Part shown: positions 32,749-44,448 of the stretch, in pieces
Layout: every line of letters starts with the position of its first letter
How positions within the stretch are numbered: the first letter of the stretch is position 1
DNA from: Progne subis subis
Lineage: Eukaryota; Chordata; Aves; Passeriformes; Hirundinidae
Length of the DNA: 64,000 bases
Reading direction: 5' to 3'
Assembly (NCBI GenBank): GCA_022316685.1
Contig: JAKJHU010000305.1
Location: 177,303 to 241,302 of the forward strand
Translations under genes and position numbers: made by a program
Notes under the pieces: generated by a model
What the model was told of the DNA's origin: nothing
Seen by the model: the letters and a program-made list of their open reading frames with translations, nothing else
Databases searched by the model: none

Positions 32749-35178
32749 ATGGACGCCCTTGAAATAGAATATGATGAGGAGGTTGCACACTTGTTGCTGC
32801 AGTAGAAGTTATTTGAGAGGGCTGTGTGGAGGACGACCCCCCCCAGCTCGCAGACCTTGCGGGCTGCCACCCCCGTTTCGAAGCTGGACGGGGGGCTGGA
32901 GGGGGGGGGTCATTATATCAGACCCAGAAGTATTTCTGAGCCCAAGCTTCAGCTCCTTTGTGAGATGGACTCAACCCCTCCCTCTCCAGTCTCTGCACGG
33001 GGTGGTTTTTCCCCTTCGGGCTCCGGCGCTGATCTCCGAGGGTGGGGGGGCGCGTCTCGACCCCATCGCTGCTGCTCGGGCAGCAGGGGGGCGGGACCCC
33101 ACCGAGCCTGGGGCTGGTCCCACCTGTCCCCGTGCTGCAGAGCCGCCTTTTCTGGCATTGGTGGAGGGGGACGGCCCGGGGGTGCGGCCCCCACTGTCAT
33201 TTGACCAGGATTCGGTCACTGTGTAGTGTCCATGCTGCCGCACGACCATCACTTATCCGATGGAGTCGGGTGGAGCGGAACACCCCGCTCTGCCCCCCGG
33301 GCCGGGGCTGGAGCCGAAGGGGGTGCGTTGGCCGCTTCTGTCCACACGCCGCCTGCTGAGGGGGTGCAGGGCGGGGACGCTGCCGCAGGCAAGGTCCTGG
33401 TCAGTCCTTCGATGGACGCCGCCCCTATGGCAGGCTGACAGCTCTGCCCTGCTCGGGGGTGGCGGTGCCTGCAGGCCTCCGACCCCCGCAGGGACTCTTC
33501 TTGGGGGGGTCCCAGACACTCCGCTCCTTGTGCCAGCCCAGTGGGCTATGGATAGGGGCAGTGCTCGGGCGGGGAAAGACTCTGGTTAGCTCTGTTGGGC
33601 TGCCGGCGGGGGACGGCGCAACCCCAGCAGTGGCGGAGGTGCGGTCGCAGTCTCCACCTGAATGCAGCCCAAGCTCCCCAGCTACGCCAGGATGTGTGCC
33701 TGCCACGGAGCCATCTGACCGGTCTCTGGCAGCCGGTCTTTGACAAGAGCAAAGGGTCCCGCGCTGTTGGCTCTTCGTCCACAGCCTAGACACTCCCCTC
33801 TGTCAGGTACGCCCAAAAGACTGCGGGCGGTTCTGGGGGGAAGTGAAAGCTAAGGTTGAAGGACTGAGTGATGGTGCTGATGCTGTTTCTGGATCTGCGG
33901 TGTCTGGTGTTCAGTCTGTCCCCAGTCAAGTGCCTGCCTCTGACCCTGTGGGGCCCACAGGGCAGGATATGGCAGGTACTGCTGCTTCATCTGAGGGTCT
34001 TCAGGCCTTCCCTGTCCTTCAGGGTGCTACTCATAGCACCTATCAACCCTTGGTTTGGCAGCCTTGACAGAACTGCATGATGCAGTCAGAAAGTATGGTC
34101 TGGGCTCAGCCAAGGTGATGCAGGTTCTCCGTTATTTTAATGCCAGTCTTTTGACGCCCTTTGACATTCAGAGCTTGGATCGAGCCTTTTCCCACCGGTT
34201 GAATATGACTTCTTTGAGCATAAATGGACTCAGTTGGCAGTCAGAGCAGTGGAACGGAATAGGGACACAGGATCCAGGTGATCCTAGGCGTATGGTTAAT
34301 ACCGATATGCTAATTGGGAACAGGCAATTATACCAGGGCTGAAGGGCAGGCTGGTATGAGCCCTTGTTCCAGGAGCAGTGCCAGCAGACAGGCATGGCAG
34401 CCTGGTTCAGACCTTACAGCTGGCTACTCCACAGCAGCCCTTTACAACGATCATCCAGGGAGTTGATGAGCCTTCCTGTGCTTTGCAGGACGGCTGACTG
34501 CTGCGGTTGAGAAGCAGGTGAGTGATCCTGCAGCAAGGAAGCTCATGCTTCATCCCTTGCTCGAAGCAACTGCAATACTGTTTGCAAGAGGATAATTGAG
34601 ACGCTTCCTGGGGAACCATCATGTCGGAGATGGTTGGGGCCTGTGCAAAGGTATCCCCTTCCAGCCAACAGATGTTGCCGTAGCTACTGCTGTACAGCCA
34701 GCTGTGACTACGGTTGTCCAACCGACAGTGGCTACGGCGGTCCAACAAGCCGTGCCTACAGCTGTGCAGTGAGCTGTGGCTATGGTTGTCCAACCGACGG
34801 TGTCTACAGCGGTCCAGCCGGCCGTGCCTGCGGCCGTGCAACCGGCCGTGCTGCTGCTGTGCAGCCTGCTTGGGTCATTCCCCAGGGGGTGCAACAGCAG
34901 CAGTGAGGTGCTCGGACCATGAAGAACAGGGCAGAAAGGCACAGAAGCCTGCGTCTCTCTTGTTTCATTGTGCACGATGTGGAAGGCCGAATCACGCTGC
35001 AAATGCGTGTAAGGCGACAGTGCATGTGAATGGTCAGACCGTTGGTCAGTTCGGGAAACGCGACGCAGAGCGCGAAGGCGAGACGCGTGCCGACACAAAT
35101 GTCTCTGCCTCAGCCCCAACCAATGGAGATCTGCTCAGCAGGCCTTGCAGCCAGCACCCGCAGTTCAGCAGGTGTTGA
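32749..35178 (+). pseudogene. ERV-A gag remnant
   Basis: The likely start is the ATG at 32749. The frame meets a stop after 18 codons, and downstream matrix and proline-rich parts (to ~33830) are scattered over frames. A capsid N-domain-like segment is readable at 34055-34342 (a KYGLGSAKVMQVLRYF motif). A linker of eight 24-bp units follows at 34680-34871. A nucleocapsid zinc knuckle C-x2-C-x4-H-x4-C is intact at 34969-35010 (CARCGRPNHAANAC). Gag would form the virion shell. This copy cannot, given the stops and shifts. Confidence 0.7.
34680..34871 (+). repeat. 24-bp tandem repeat inside gag, 8 units
   Basis: Eight 24-base units each begin GTG or GTA and encode variants of an eight-residue Val-x-Thr-x-Val-Gln-Pro-x pattern in the capsid-nucleocapsid linker. 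One unit carries an in-frame TGA. Confidence 0.85.
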
Positions 35179-35860
35179 TGTCTGCATAGCCAAGTCTGTT
35201 GTGATTGATTCGGACAAAATACACAAGGTTCCTCTGGATGCCTTTGGTCCCTTGGTGATGCATGAGTGCCTTCCTGATGGGGAGGTCCAGTGCCACCATT
35301 CAGGGTATCATGGTGCACCTGGGACTGATTGATGTGGATTTTTCAGGACAGATTCCATGCTATGGTCTCCACAACCACCTCCCCTCTGACTATCCCAAAA
35401 GACACACAAATTGCTCAGCTTGTTCCTTTTAAGTCTTCTGGTTCCAGAACCGAGGACCAGTCGCGAGGAGACAGCAGCTTTGGCTCTACTGGGCCACCTC
35501 AAGTGCGCTGAACTGCTGTCCTGACCAAAGACTGTCCTGAGATGCTGTGTACCGTGTCCATGGCTGGTGCCACACTGTCAGAGATTCACCTTTGTGGCCT
35601 CCTAAATATGGGGGCTGACGTGAGCATTCTCTCCCTGGTTGCTTGGCCCTCGCAGTGGCCTTTGAGCCTGGCAAAGACATCGATCTCGGGCTTAGGTGGA
35701 ACAAAGCAATGCTACATGAGCCAGAATCCCATGGCCATCACAAACCCGGAGGGACAGACAGCCATAAATTGGCCTCATGTTACTGAGATTGCTCAGAACC
35801 TCTGGGGGAGGGATGTTTTGGCCGCATGGGATGTGCAATTTGGAATGGATTTTGATTGGG
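35179..35860 (+). pseudogene. ERV-A dUTPase-protease remnant
   Basis: Pieces of a dUTPase C-terminal part are readable (IPKDTQIAQLVPF near 35394-35430), followed by the FGSTG segment that precedes the aspartic protease in betaretroviruses. The protease active-site triplet is AAT-ATG-GGG at 35605-35613 (Asn-Met-Gly) where the family has Asp-Thr-Gly, so catalysis is lost. The C-terminal NLWGRDVL motif is present. Frames shift between the two domains. Confidence 0.65.
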
Positions 35861-38562
35861 CCACTGTGATGAAGGGCGCAGAGTGTCCCACGCCTCCTTT
35901 ACGGTGGCTAGTGGACAGACACATCTGGGAGAACCAGTGGCCCCTCCCTCATGACAAGCTAGTCGCCCGTCGTGAATTCGTACAGGAGCAGTTGGACCAG
36001 TGGCATTCGGAACCATCTACCAGTCCCTGGAACACTCCTGTCTTTTGTATCAAAAAGAAGTCTGGGAAATGGAGGTTGCTACAAGACCTCTGAAAAATCA
36101 ATGCCGTGATGGAAGGCATGGGAATATTGCAGGCTGGTATGCCATCGATTACCATGGTTCCTGCGGACTGGCCGGTCCTTATTGTGGATCTGAAGGATTG
36201 TTTTTTTACGATCCCTCTGCATCCCGATGACAGACCAAATTTGTCTTCACAGTACCAACAATAAATAATGTCGAGCCCGCACAGCGGTATCAATGGAAAG
36301 TCTTGCGTCAGGGCATGCGAAATTCCCCAGTGTTATGCCAATGGTATGTAGCCCGTGCCTTGTCTGGAGTTCGCAAGCAGTTTCCTGATTCTCACGTCTA
36401 TCATTATATGGATGACATTTTGGTGGCTGCGCCCACCCAGGATGAGCTGCTGAGGATACAGCCTCAGTTGTTGAATGCTCTGCATTCACATGGACTGCAG
36501 GTGCTCCAGAAAAGGTACAACAACCACCTCCCTGGAAATATTTGGGGGTCAAAATTCTGGAACGGACAATCCGTCACCAGGAGGTGCAATGTGTGCGATC
36601 GGTGAAGACACTGAATGATGCTCAGAAGCTGGTAGGTGTTATCACTTGGTTACGTCCTTACCTGGGACTGACCACCGCACAACTGTCGCCCTTGTTTGAA
36701 TTGTTGAAAGGGGACACTGATTTAAAGTCACCTCGTGAATTAACCCCTGAGGCACGAAAAGTGCTGGAGGAGGTTCAGCAAGCTGTTTCGGCTTGCCAGG
36801 TGTACCGCATTGAACCTTCCATTGATGTCACTGTGTTCATTACCACTCCTGCTTTACATCCTACAGGTATCATCGGCCAATGGAATGATGATTGGACTGA
36901 TCTCTGCATGTCTTGGAATGGGTCTTCCTGCCTCATCAGCCGCATAAGATGGCGACGGCGCTGTTTGAATTGATTGCACGCTTGATAATCAAGTGCCTGC
37001 AACGCTGTTTGCAATTGATTGCGTGCAGATCCTCAAAGATCATACTCCCGGTTCAGAGGGAGGAATTTGATTGGAGCTATGCAAACAATGTTTTGCTGCA
37101 AAGTGCACTCAAGGGTTTTTCAGGGCAGATCACTTACCATCTGCCTAGCCACAAGTTATTGCAAGTGGCCAAAAATACTCAATTTTCTCTATGACCCAAA
37201 AATAGCCAAGAGCCAGTGCAGGGACCCACCGTCTTCACTGACAGTTCGAGAAAAACATGAAAAGCCATTGTTACCTGGCAGGATGGATCTGAGTGGCAGG
37301 TTTTGGAAAGCCATGAGGATGGGTCAGCCCAACTGGTTGAACTAAAGGCTGCTGTCATGGCATTTGAGAAATTTTCCCAGAACCTTTCAATTTGATCACA
37401 GACTCCGCCTATGTTGCCGACATCGCACAGCAATTGGGTTGTTCAGTGTTGAAGGAGGTCAGTAACCCTGCCTTGTTTAATTTACTGAAGACCCTGTGGT
37501 GTGCAATTCAGGCCAGAGTTCATCCATATTATGTTCTGCATGTACAGAGTCACACTAATTTGCCAGGATTTGTAGCGGAAGGTAACGCAAGGGCTGACAA
37601 GTTGGCTAACCCAGCGTGGGTAGCCCCTCAGCCTGATGTGCTCGCGCAGGCCAAGGCATCGCTTGGGTTTTTCCACCAAAACGCGCATACACTGCAGAAG
37701 CAGTTCCAACTGACGGCCACTGAGGCCAATGAAAATTGTCGAGTCGTGTGACGACTGTCACGCCCTTGGTGCGCCATTGCCGGCAGGGGTTAACCCCAGA
37801 GGCCTTCAAGCCTTGGAGCTTTGGCAGACCGATGTCACCCAGGTTGCCGAGTTTGACTGGCTCAAGTATGTGCATGTCACGGTGGACACGTTCTCCTCTG
37901 CGATGTGGGCTTCTGCTCACACAGGAGAGAAAGCCCGAGATGTCATGCCCACTGGAGGCAGGCCTTTGCTGTTCTTGGCATACCTTCTTGCTGTGAAAAC
38001 CAACAATGGTCCTGCTTATGCCTCGCAGCAGGTACGGCAGTTCCTACAGTCATGGGGTGTGTCACATAACTTTGGCATCCCTCATTCTCTGACGGACAGG
38101 CAATTGTAGAACGCAATCATGGTACGCTCAAACGTGTTCTTCAAAACAAAAACAAGGAATGCAGGGTGAAACCCCGCACAGTCAGTTAGCAAAGGCTTTG
38201 TACACCATCAATCACCTTATGGTGCCGCAGAACTCAAATGATCCTGTCATTTTGAACCATCATCTCTCGTTGCAGGCTTCAGACGATGAGCAACCGCCTC
38301 GAGCGAAGGTACGGTCCGAAATTTAGTCACCAAGCAATGGGAAAGACCCTATGACCTAATCGCTATGGGGCGTGGATATGCGTGTGTGTCCACGGACACT
38401 GGGACACGCTGGCTGCCGTCAAAGTGTGTCCGTCCTGACCTGCGACCACAGAGGCAGAATTCAGCTGACGGGCAAGGTGGAAGCCGTGATCAACTTGAAA
38501 GTCACCAAGTGGATGAATCCTCGAGTGATCACTCTGATGATTCCTCCACAGACAGTGATTGA
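35861..38562 (+). pseudogene. ERV-A pol remnant: RT, RNase H, integrase
   Basis: Reverse transcriptase fingers are readable to a stop at 36091. The YMDD catalytic box is intact at 36405-36416. RNase H keeps the ITDSAYV motif and its histidine-loop region (37392-37660). Integrase has the HHCC zinc domain in two frames, the first catalytic Asp at 37831, an Asn in place of the second Asp at 38002-38004, and the Glu region (IVERN) near 38106 in another frame. The C-terminal GRGYACVSTDTG motif follows. The final frame ends at 38562 in an acidic Ser/Asp tail. Multiple stops and shifts make it dead. Confidence 0.8.
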
Positions 38563-38627
38563 ATTTGTATATATTCCCTTTGTATATTTGGTCATTTTTC
38601 TTTTTCTGTTTTCTTTTTTCGTAAAGT

Positions 38628-38640
38628 TAAAAGGGTGAGA
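38628..38640 (+). other. ERV-A polypurine tract
   Basis: AAAAGGGTGAGA lies immediately before the 3' LTR, where plus-strand priming would occur. Confidence 0.7.
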
Positions 38641-39028
38641 TGTTACCCTGGTTTTTCTGAGTATTTAAAGCCTTTTGAATTTTCATAAAATGGAGTCAGA
38701 TCTTTTAGGTATGGTGCAATATTAGAAGAAGTTCTACCTTTTTCCCACATATGTAGCATAAACAAATCCTTTGTTTTTCATTCTCTGTCCTTTGTTTGCA
38801 TATTTCTAACCTGAAAACAGTTGTAACTGACAGTTGGTCTGGCCACTTGGCTGAAAGATGAAAAACCCCAGAAGCCAATCTTGGGCCAGACCCACAAATG
38901 TATAAAAATAAGAAATAAACAAAGAGGCTCTCTCTCCGCCCTGACTCAGCTTTGAGCTGGAACGGAGGAACCTCTGCCCTGGAAAACCTCTCTCTCTCCG
39001 TGTGACTGCTTTGCATGTCTCAGTGACA
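38641..39028 (+). repeat. ERV-A 3' LTR
   Basis: The LTR is 388 bases from TGTTACCCTGG to TCTCAGTGACA and matches the 5' LTR throughout. The differences (for example CCGGTTTT against CTGGTTTT and a cluster around the TATA region) indicate an old insertion. Confidence 0.85.
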
Positions 39029-41950
39029 CCCCAGTAGCCCTTCTCTGTTTGTGAACAGCAGGAGACAGAATTTTCTTCGGAGCAGGGTGAGAAGGAAACC
39101 TCCCCAAAGTGCAGCTTGGAAGGTTCAGCCCGGAGATGAGGAGACAGCAAAGTGCCTGCCAGGGTAGGATTTTGGTGCACGAGGTGTCCCAGTGTGAGCC
39201 TGGGCCAAGCCCTGGCTGCGTGTGCCAGGAGCCGGACAGCGCTGGGTGCAGGGAGCCCAGGGAGGGCACAGAAATGCTGGGCTGAGGAATGCTGGGGGGG
39301 ACAGCGAGAGGGGCGTGTGCAGCCGGCCAGGGCACAGGAGCAGCACGCACAGGGGCACAGCCTGCAGGACAGATGGCCAAGGGGCTGGGCAGGGCTGGCA
39401 GGGCCACAGGCACCCAGGCCTTTGTCCCCTGGGCTCTGGCAGTGCCTCTGGAGGCCCGCACAAGGAACTTTCCTTTCAGGGGCTGCACTTTGGTCCTCCC
39501 TGGTCCCTCCCTGAGGAGGCTGGCAGGGGTTGCAGTTTGATGACATTTGTCCTTGCTGCCCCTCCCATCCCACTGCCCCACAAACAGCCCTGAGGTACCC
39601 GTGAGGGACAGACACTGCTGTGCCAGGGCTGGGCTCAGGGCTTGGCCTTTCTGCTTCCTCCAGCCAAGCCAGGCCTTGCTCAGCCCTGCAGTTCCTGCTG
39701 CTGTGCCCCAAGCTCCCTCGGCTGGTGCTGGAAAGGGACTTGAGATATCTCGATCTTCTTGGGCAGTGTAAACAGCAAACTACTCAGGAGGGTGGAGAAC
39801 AAACTTTAAATTTTAAAACTTGAGAGAATGAGGTACTTGGAATCTTAAAGCAACATGGAATTACAGTAAATCATTTCACAAACACTGACTGAATAACTCT
39901 AACCTCTCCAAGTTGTCCAGATATCAAGAGGAAGTCAGGAGAAGAGAGGAGAGGGAGATCCACAGTCGCCCTTGGATCCAGCACCATCTCAGATGCTGTG
40001 AGCTCCGGGACCATGGGACGTGTCAGTGTCACAGCCGTGTCACAGCCTTTACCTGCTCTGGTCCCTCTCACAGGTGGGGTTTTTGGGGTGCCAGGGCCTT
40101 GGCAGCCACTTTGGGGCAGTGACCGCCCCACTGTGCATCCTGTGCTCCCTGGGCAGCCGCACCCAGCCCCGGCACAGAGCTCCGTCAGCCCCTGCCGCCC
40201 CCTCCCCAGGGCCCCCGGGGACCCCCGCAGCCGGGGCTGGCTCTGAGCGAGGCAGCCCCCGAGCCCGGCTGCGTGGCCAGGGGGGCACGGGGAGCCCGGG
40301 GCCTCTATGCCAACGCTTCCCCCGCTCTCCCTCAGCCTTTGCCCGGCCTGGCCCGGCCCCCCGAGCCCCGCCAGGCCCCGCACGGCCACGGCCGGCCCGG
40401 GCCGCTCCCCTCGGAGCCCGGCCACACGGAGCCGCCTGCGCTGGGGGCCCACGGGCCGCCGAGCGCTCCCCGGGCCGCCCGGGGCCTCGGCCCCGAGCAC
40501 AGAGCTCTGCCCAGGGGGCTCCCAGCCCAAGGCGGTGGCTCCCGGCTCCCACAGCCCGCCCGGGGCCGCCCCGCCCGTGCCGGGGCTGTGCCAGCGCTCC
40601 CTGCACCCGCGGGGCTTCAAACACATGGGGGCATGGCACAGATAAAACATTCCCCCTATCCTCCCCAAAAAAACACTAAAATCTCAACCAGCCATCACAC
40701 CCCCCCACAAAAAAAAAAAAAAAAAAAATTCCAAAACACAAAGCCATAACCCAACCACTTCCACCCTGTCCTCCTGCACCTTCCCAGGGACCACAACCCC
40801 GTGGGAATGCCCCCGGATCAGGACAAAAAGCTGCTCCCCTGGAGGCACTTGGAACACCCACCTGCGGCCCGGCCCTGGCACACGGCTCCCGGCAGCTGCC
40901 CCGCTGGCGCAGGCAGGGCTTTGGAGCAGGGAGGCTCTGCGGGACCCGCCGGGCTCTTCCCCCTCCCAGTCCGTGCCCGCCCCGGGGCTGACCTTCAGCC
41001 CGGGCTCTCTCGCTGTGCCCGGCCCCTGCACAGTCCCTGCTCTCAGTTCCTTGGCCCCCTGGGCTCTCCCCTGGGGCTCGGAGAACACCCGGCAATGGAA
41101 CCTTGCCATGAAAAGGAACCATTTTAGTGCTCCCTAGCCAGGCCAGAACTGAAACTTTGCTCCTTTTGCCTCTCTGCAGAGACTGCCGGGGTATTTTTTG
41201 CACAGAGCTCCAGCCCCAGTGTTTGCTGAAGGCTCTCTCTGCAAATGTCACACTGCCAGGACCCTGTCCTTGCTGTCACCTGCTGTGGCTGGGCATGAAC
41301 AGAGCTCCTGCACTTGCGTTTCCAGCTGCTGTGCAACCAAAGCTGAGGCATCTGGAGCTGCCTGAATGCAACAACAGGAATATGAGCCTCTCTCGAAGGG
41401 GAAATCTCCCCCCTCCTGTGCCAGCCCGTGCCAATGCTGCCATTCTCTGCTGCTGCTGGGGCACTTGGGGCTCTGGCTGAGCAGGAAAGGTGACCCTGAG
41501 CCAGGAGCTTTCCTTGGCTGCAGCAAAGCCTTGGCACGCAAAGACCTTCCTGGTGCTATGCCCTGGGCCAGGAGGGATTGTGCCACCAGAGCTGAGCCTA
41601 AATTTCTTCTTGCAAGCAGCTTTAGGACACAGAACATGGAGAAGGCAGAGCTGCCTCTCAGTTTTCTGCAGTCCTCCAGAAGGATCCTGTGTGTGGAGCA
41701 GCCTGGGAATAGGGTTTATGTGTGGGGGGAGGAGAATTCAGAGCCCTTTCTCCCCTGTGGGCTGAGGGTCTGCATTTCCGATGGCCCTGCAACTGCCAAA
41801 GCAGCCTTTTCACTCAACTAAGAACAGTTCTGCTGAAATCCTGTCCTAAACCTGCTTTTACTGCAAATGTGCCCAATGAATCCTCGTTTTTTTGCAGCCA
41901 CAGGTCTTTCGTACCTGCTGGTGTGAGAACTGAGGGATGGAACAGCTCTG
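39029..41950. other. No gene seen; CpG-rich core 40100-41090
   Basis: The core is very GC-rich with many CpG dinucleotides and could be a CpG island or an isolated GC-rich repeat. A run of about 20 A's follows CCCCCCAC at 40707-40729. Open frames of 219-265 codons on both strands here reflect base composition; none shows domains. The rest of the interval shows nothing recognisable. Confidence 0.5.
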
Positions 41951-41959
41951 CTTGGGGGA

Positions 41960-42230
41960 AGTTCTTTTTCTTGATTTTTTTTTTGTCTTTCTTTTTTGCG
42001 TGTTTTTTTGTGTGGGTCTAGTTCTTTGTTTTGGTGGGTTGTGTTTTATTTGTTTTTGGTGGGGAGTTTTCTGTGCTTTTTAATAGGGGGTAGGGATTTT
42101 TCTGTTTTGCCTTGGAGGTGTTTTTGCAGGTTTTTTGGGGTTTGGGCAGGGGTTTTTTTTTTGGTTTTTTGGGGTTTTTTGTTTGTTTGTTTGTTTGTTT
42201 TCTTTTTTTTTTTTTCCCCCTTTTTTTAAT
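41960..42230. repeat. T/G-rich simple sequence
   Basis: Long T runs are broken by G's (GTTTTTTTG, GGGTTTTTTGG, a GTTT repeat at 42179-42200). It is low complexity and non-coding. Confidence 0.85.
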
Positions 42231-42239
42231 TAACTCCGC

Positions 42240-42960
42240 CTTGCAGCTCTGGGCAGAGCTCTGTAACTCTATGTGACACTTGCCTGTGGCACTGGTGGTG
42301 GCCAGGGGGACCTTCCCCGAGCTGTGTGCACAGCAATGCACATCAGCCCAGGCCGGGGGTGCTCAGTGCCCGCTCAGTTTTTGCTGTCTGGCTGTGGCTC
42401 GGGACGCTTCCCTTGGAGCGTCTCCAGGCAGGGAACGTTGGAGCTGTCCCCACCGTGGTGTCACAGAGAGGGGAACGCTGGGGCTGTGCCGCTCCTGCCC
42501 CGGCCCCAAGAGCTCTGCCAGCGCCTGGAGGAGACACAAAGGCTGAGCCCAAGGGTGAGAACTGCAGAAGGGGCTGAGCTGGGAGGGAGGCAGCGGGATC
42601 ATGGAGTCCAGGCCCTGGCCCTGCACAGACAGCCCAACAGTGGCAGCCTGGGCATTCCCGGGAGCGGTGTCCAAAGGCTCCTGGAGCTGTGGCAGCCTCG
42701 CAGCTGTGACCATTGCAGTGGCCACAGAGCTCTGGGGAAAGGTCCCGGCCCTGGCTTGGGGCTGGGCCAGAGCCCAGGGAGCAAATCAACTTGCAGCTGC
42801 TGCCCCAGAGCAGGGAAGAGCAGGAATTGCTGGCTGGGAGAGACTCTTGCCAAGGGCCTGCAGCGCCAGGACACAGGCAATGGCTGGACGCTGCTTGGGG
42901 CCAGGGTGAGCTGGGATGTGGGGATGGACTTGTTCCCTGGGAGGGCGGTGGGGCCCTGGC
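42240..42960. repeat. Repeat block also present at the right window edge
   Basis: Bases 42240-42422 recur in direct orientation at ~63815-64000. Bases ~42362-42955 recur inverted at ~62270-62885. Part (42590-42700) resembles an old CR1 3' end. Open frames across the block do not keep their frame between copies. Confidence 0.75.
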
Positions 42961-43040
42961 ACAGAGTGGGAGGAAAAGCTGCGGCTGCCCTGGAATGGCT
43001 GGAAGTGTGCAAGGGCTGGTTGGAGGGGACTTCCTGCCCA

Positions 43041-43156
43041 GATGGGATGGGATGGGACGGGATGGGATGGGATGGGATGGGATGGGATGGGATGGGATGG
43101 GATGGGATGGGATGGGATGGGATGGGATGGGATGGGATGGGATGGGATGGGATGGG
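43041..43156 (+). repeat. (GGGAT)n pentanucleotide repeat, 23 units
   Basis: There are 116 bases of GATGG repeats with a single interruption (GGGAC). The plus strand has runs of three G's separated by AT, a classical G-quadruplex-forming pattern. Confidence 0.97.
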
Positions 43157-43189
43157 TCTCTACATAATTACTGCAGTATAAACATAAAG

Positions 43190-44096
43190 ACACCTCTCAA
43201 TAAGAAGAAAACAATAAAATTAAATGAATAAATAGAAATACAGTATCAATAAATATAATTTAATATGAAAAATTAATAATAATGGGAAATAAATTATTAA
43301 AGAAATAATATTTGATCTTTTAGTTTGAAAAATATTTCCCTGCCTTTGAGGCTCCTACAACAATATTATATTATCATAATGAATATATTAGAAATACAAT
43401 TATTAATGTAATATAAAAATTAAGATTCCTATAAATAAGAAAAAAATAAAATTAAATTAATAAATAGAAACATAGTATCAATAAATATAACTTGGTAAAA
43501 ATACTTAAAAATAATGATAAATTAATTAATAATGAAATTATATTTGACCTTTTAATTTGAAAAAATTAACCCTCCTATTGAGGTTATAATCGTAATAATA
43601 ATAGTAATATTATTGTTATAATTAATAATAATAATAATGAATTATTAATTATTAGTGTATTATAATTAATATAAGCATTATAATTAATATGATATTATAT
43701 ACTATTATATGCTATGATAAAATATAATATAATATACAAATAAAAAATAAAACAATAAAGTAAAATTAATAAAGATAAATATTTGAACAATACCTATATT
43801 ATAATGAAAATGAGGAAGTATAATATTAAATAATTGAATAAATTAATAAATAATATCTGATCTTTTAATTTAAAAAGTATTTCCCTGCCTTTGAGGCTCA
43901 TATAACATTATATTATTATTATTATTATTATTACTACTATTATTATTATCATTATTATCATCATCATTATCATTATTATCATTAGCAATATAATAAAAAT
44001 ATAATAAAAAATGTCGTATAATAATGAAGAAACAAATAAATAAGAAAAATGAAGGTGATTTTTGAAAGGAAGAAAAACAAAATGAAAACAAAACCA
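43190..44096. other. AT-rich low-complexity DNA
   Basis: Almost pure A/T with many AATAAT and ATTATT strings, including an ATT-type microsatellite at 43911-43986. No gene. The last ~45 bases (AAGGTGATTTTTGAAAGG...) resemble the leader next to the ERV-B 5' LTR (49150-49168). Confidence 0.85.
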
Positions 44097-44419
44097 CGGG
44101 GAACAGCCAGAGTCAAAGCATCTTCTTCACAGAAGAGGTGGTGAATGCTCCGTTTATTGAGGGTACACAGGGTTCTTTTATACATATATCATTCTTGTGC
44201 ACAAGCTGTTCACACAGCATTTTGCTACTCTCTATTGGCTAGTGTTATCTGCATAAGCATTCCTTTGCAGTTACCTCTTTACACTTTGTTGAGGGAAAAA
44301 GCTGGTTCTCAGGCTCACTGTCCTGGTTCTCCATCCATCGTCCTTGACAGTGCTAAAACAACAGAACTCTCCCAGCATTGTCAGGCCTCTCTGTGTCTGT
44401 CTCCAAAAATCCTGCTACA
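44097..44419 (-). repeat. ERV-B 3' LTR
   Basis: On the minus strand it begins TGTAGCAGGATTTTTGG. It contains CAATAAACGG as a polyadenylation signal and ends CTGTTCCCCG, where the other copy ends in CA. It is collinear with 49169-49536, with a ~45 base deletion. Confidence 0.85.
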
Positions 44420-44440
44420 ATTCCCCTTTTTTCTTTTGCA
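44420..44440 (-). other. ERV-B polypurine tract
   Basis: On the minus strand AAAAGAAAAAAGGGGAAT lies directly before the 3' LTR. Confidence 0.75.
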
Positions 44441-44448
44441 CAAGCTAA

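Larger units (their letters stand above)
32111..39028 (+). mobile_element. ERV-A: env-less class II provirus
   Basis: This is a complete-length but decayed provirus of 6918 bp with two 388 bp LTRs, a gag with one zinc knuckle, dUTPase-protease, and RT-RNase H-integrase, then a polypurine tract and 3' LTR with no env between. Gene order and the RGD..FGSTG phrase at the dUTPase-protease border fit betaretrovirus-like (ERVK) elements. The six bases before the 5' LTR (CTCCAG) and after the 3' LTR (CCCCAG) differ by one, a possible target duplication. However, the tandem repeat interrupted at the left does not continue on the right, so that is uncertain. All frames carry stops or shifts. Confidence 0.85.

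Noticed and set aside
34619..35119. 166-codon minus-strand frame in ERV-A
   Set aside because: It is the reverse reading of the 24-bp gag repeat.
32105..39034. Target-site duplication CTCCAG / CCCCAG around ERV-A
   Set aside because: There is one mismatch, and the interrupted tandem repeat does not resume on the right, so I do not treat it as proof of a simple insertion.
39871..40679. 265- and 219-codon frames in the CpG-rich core
   Set aside because: They overlap on opposite strands and are low-complexity Gly/Ala/Pro/Arg text, as expected from GC-rich DNA.
42273..43181. 302-codon frame ending in a Gly-Trp-Asp-Gly-Met repeat
   Set aside because: It runs into the (GGGAT)n microsatellite, and the upstream part is a non-coding repeat whose inverted copy does not keep the frame.
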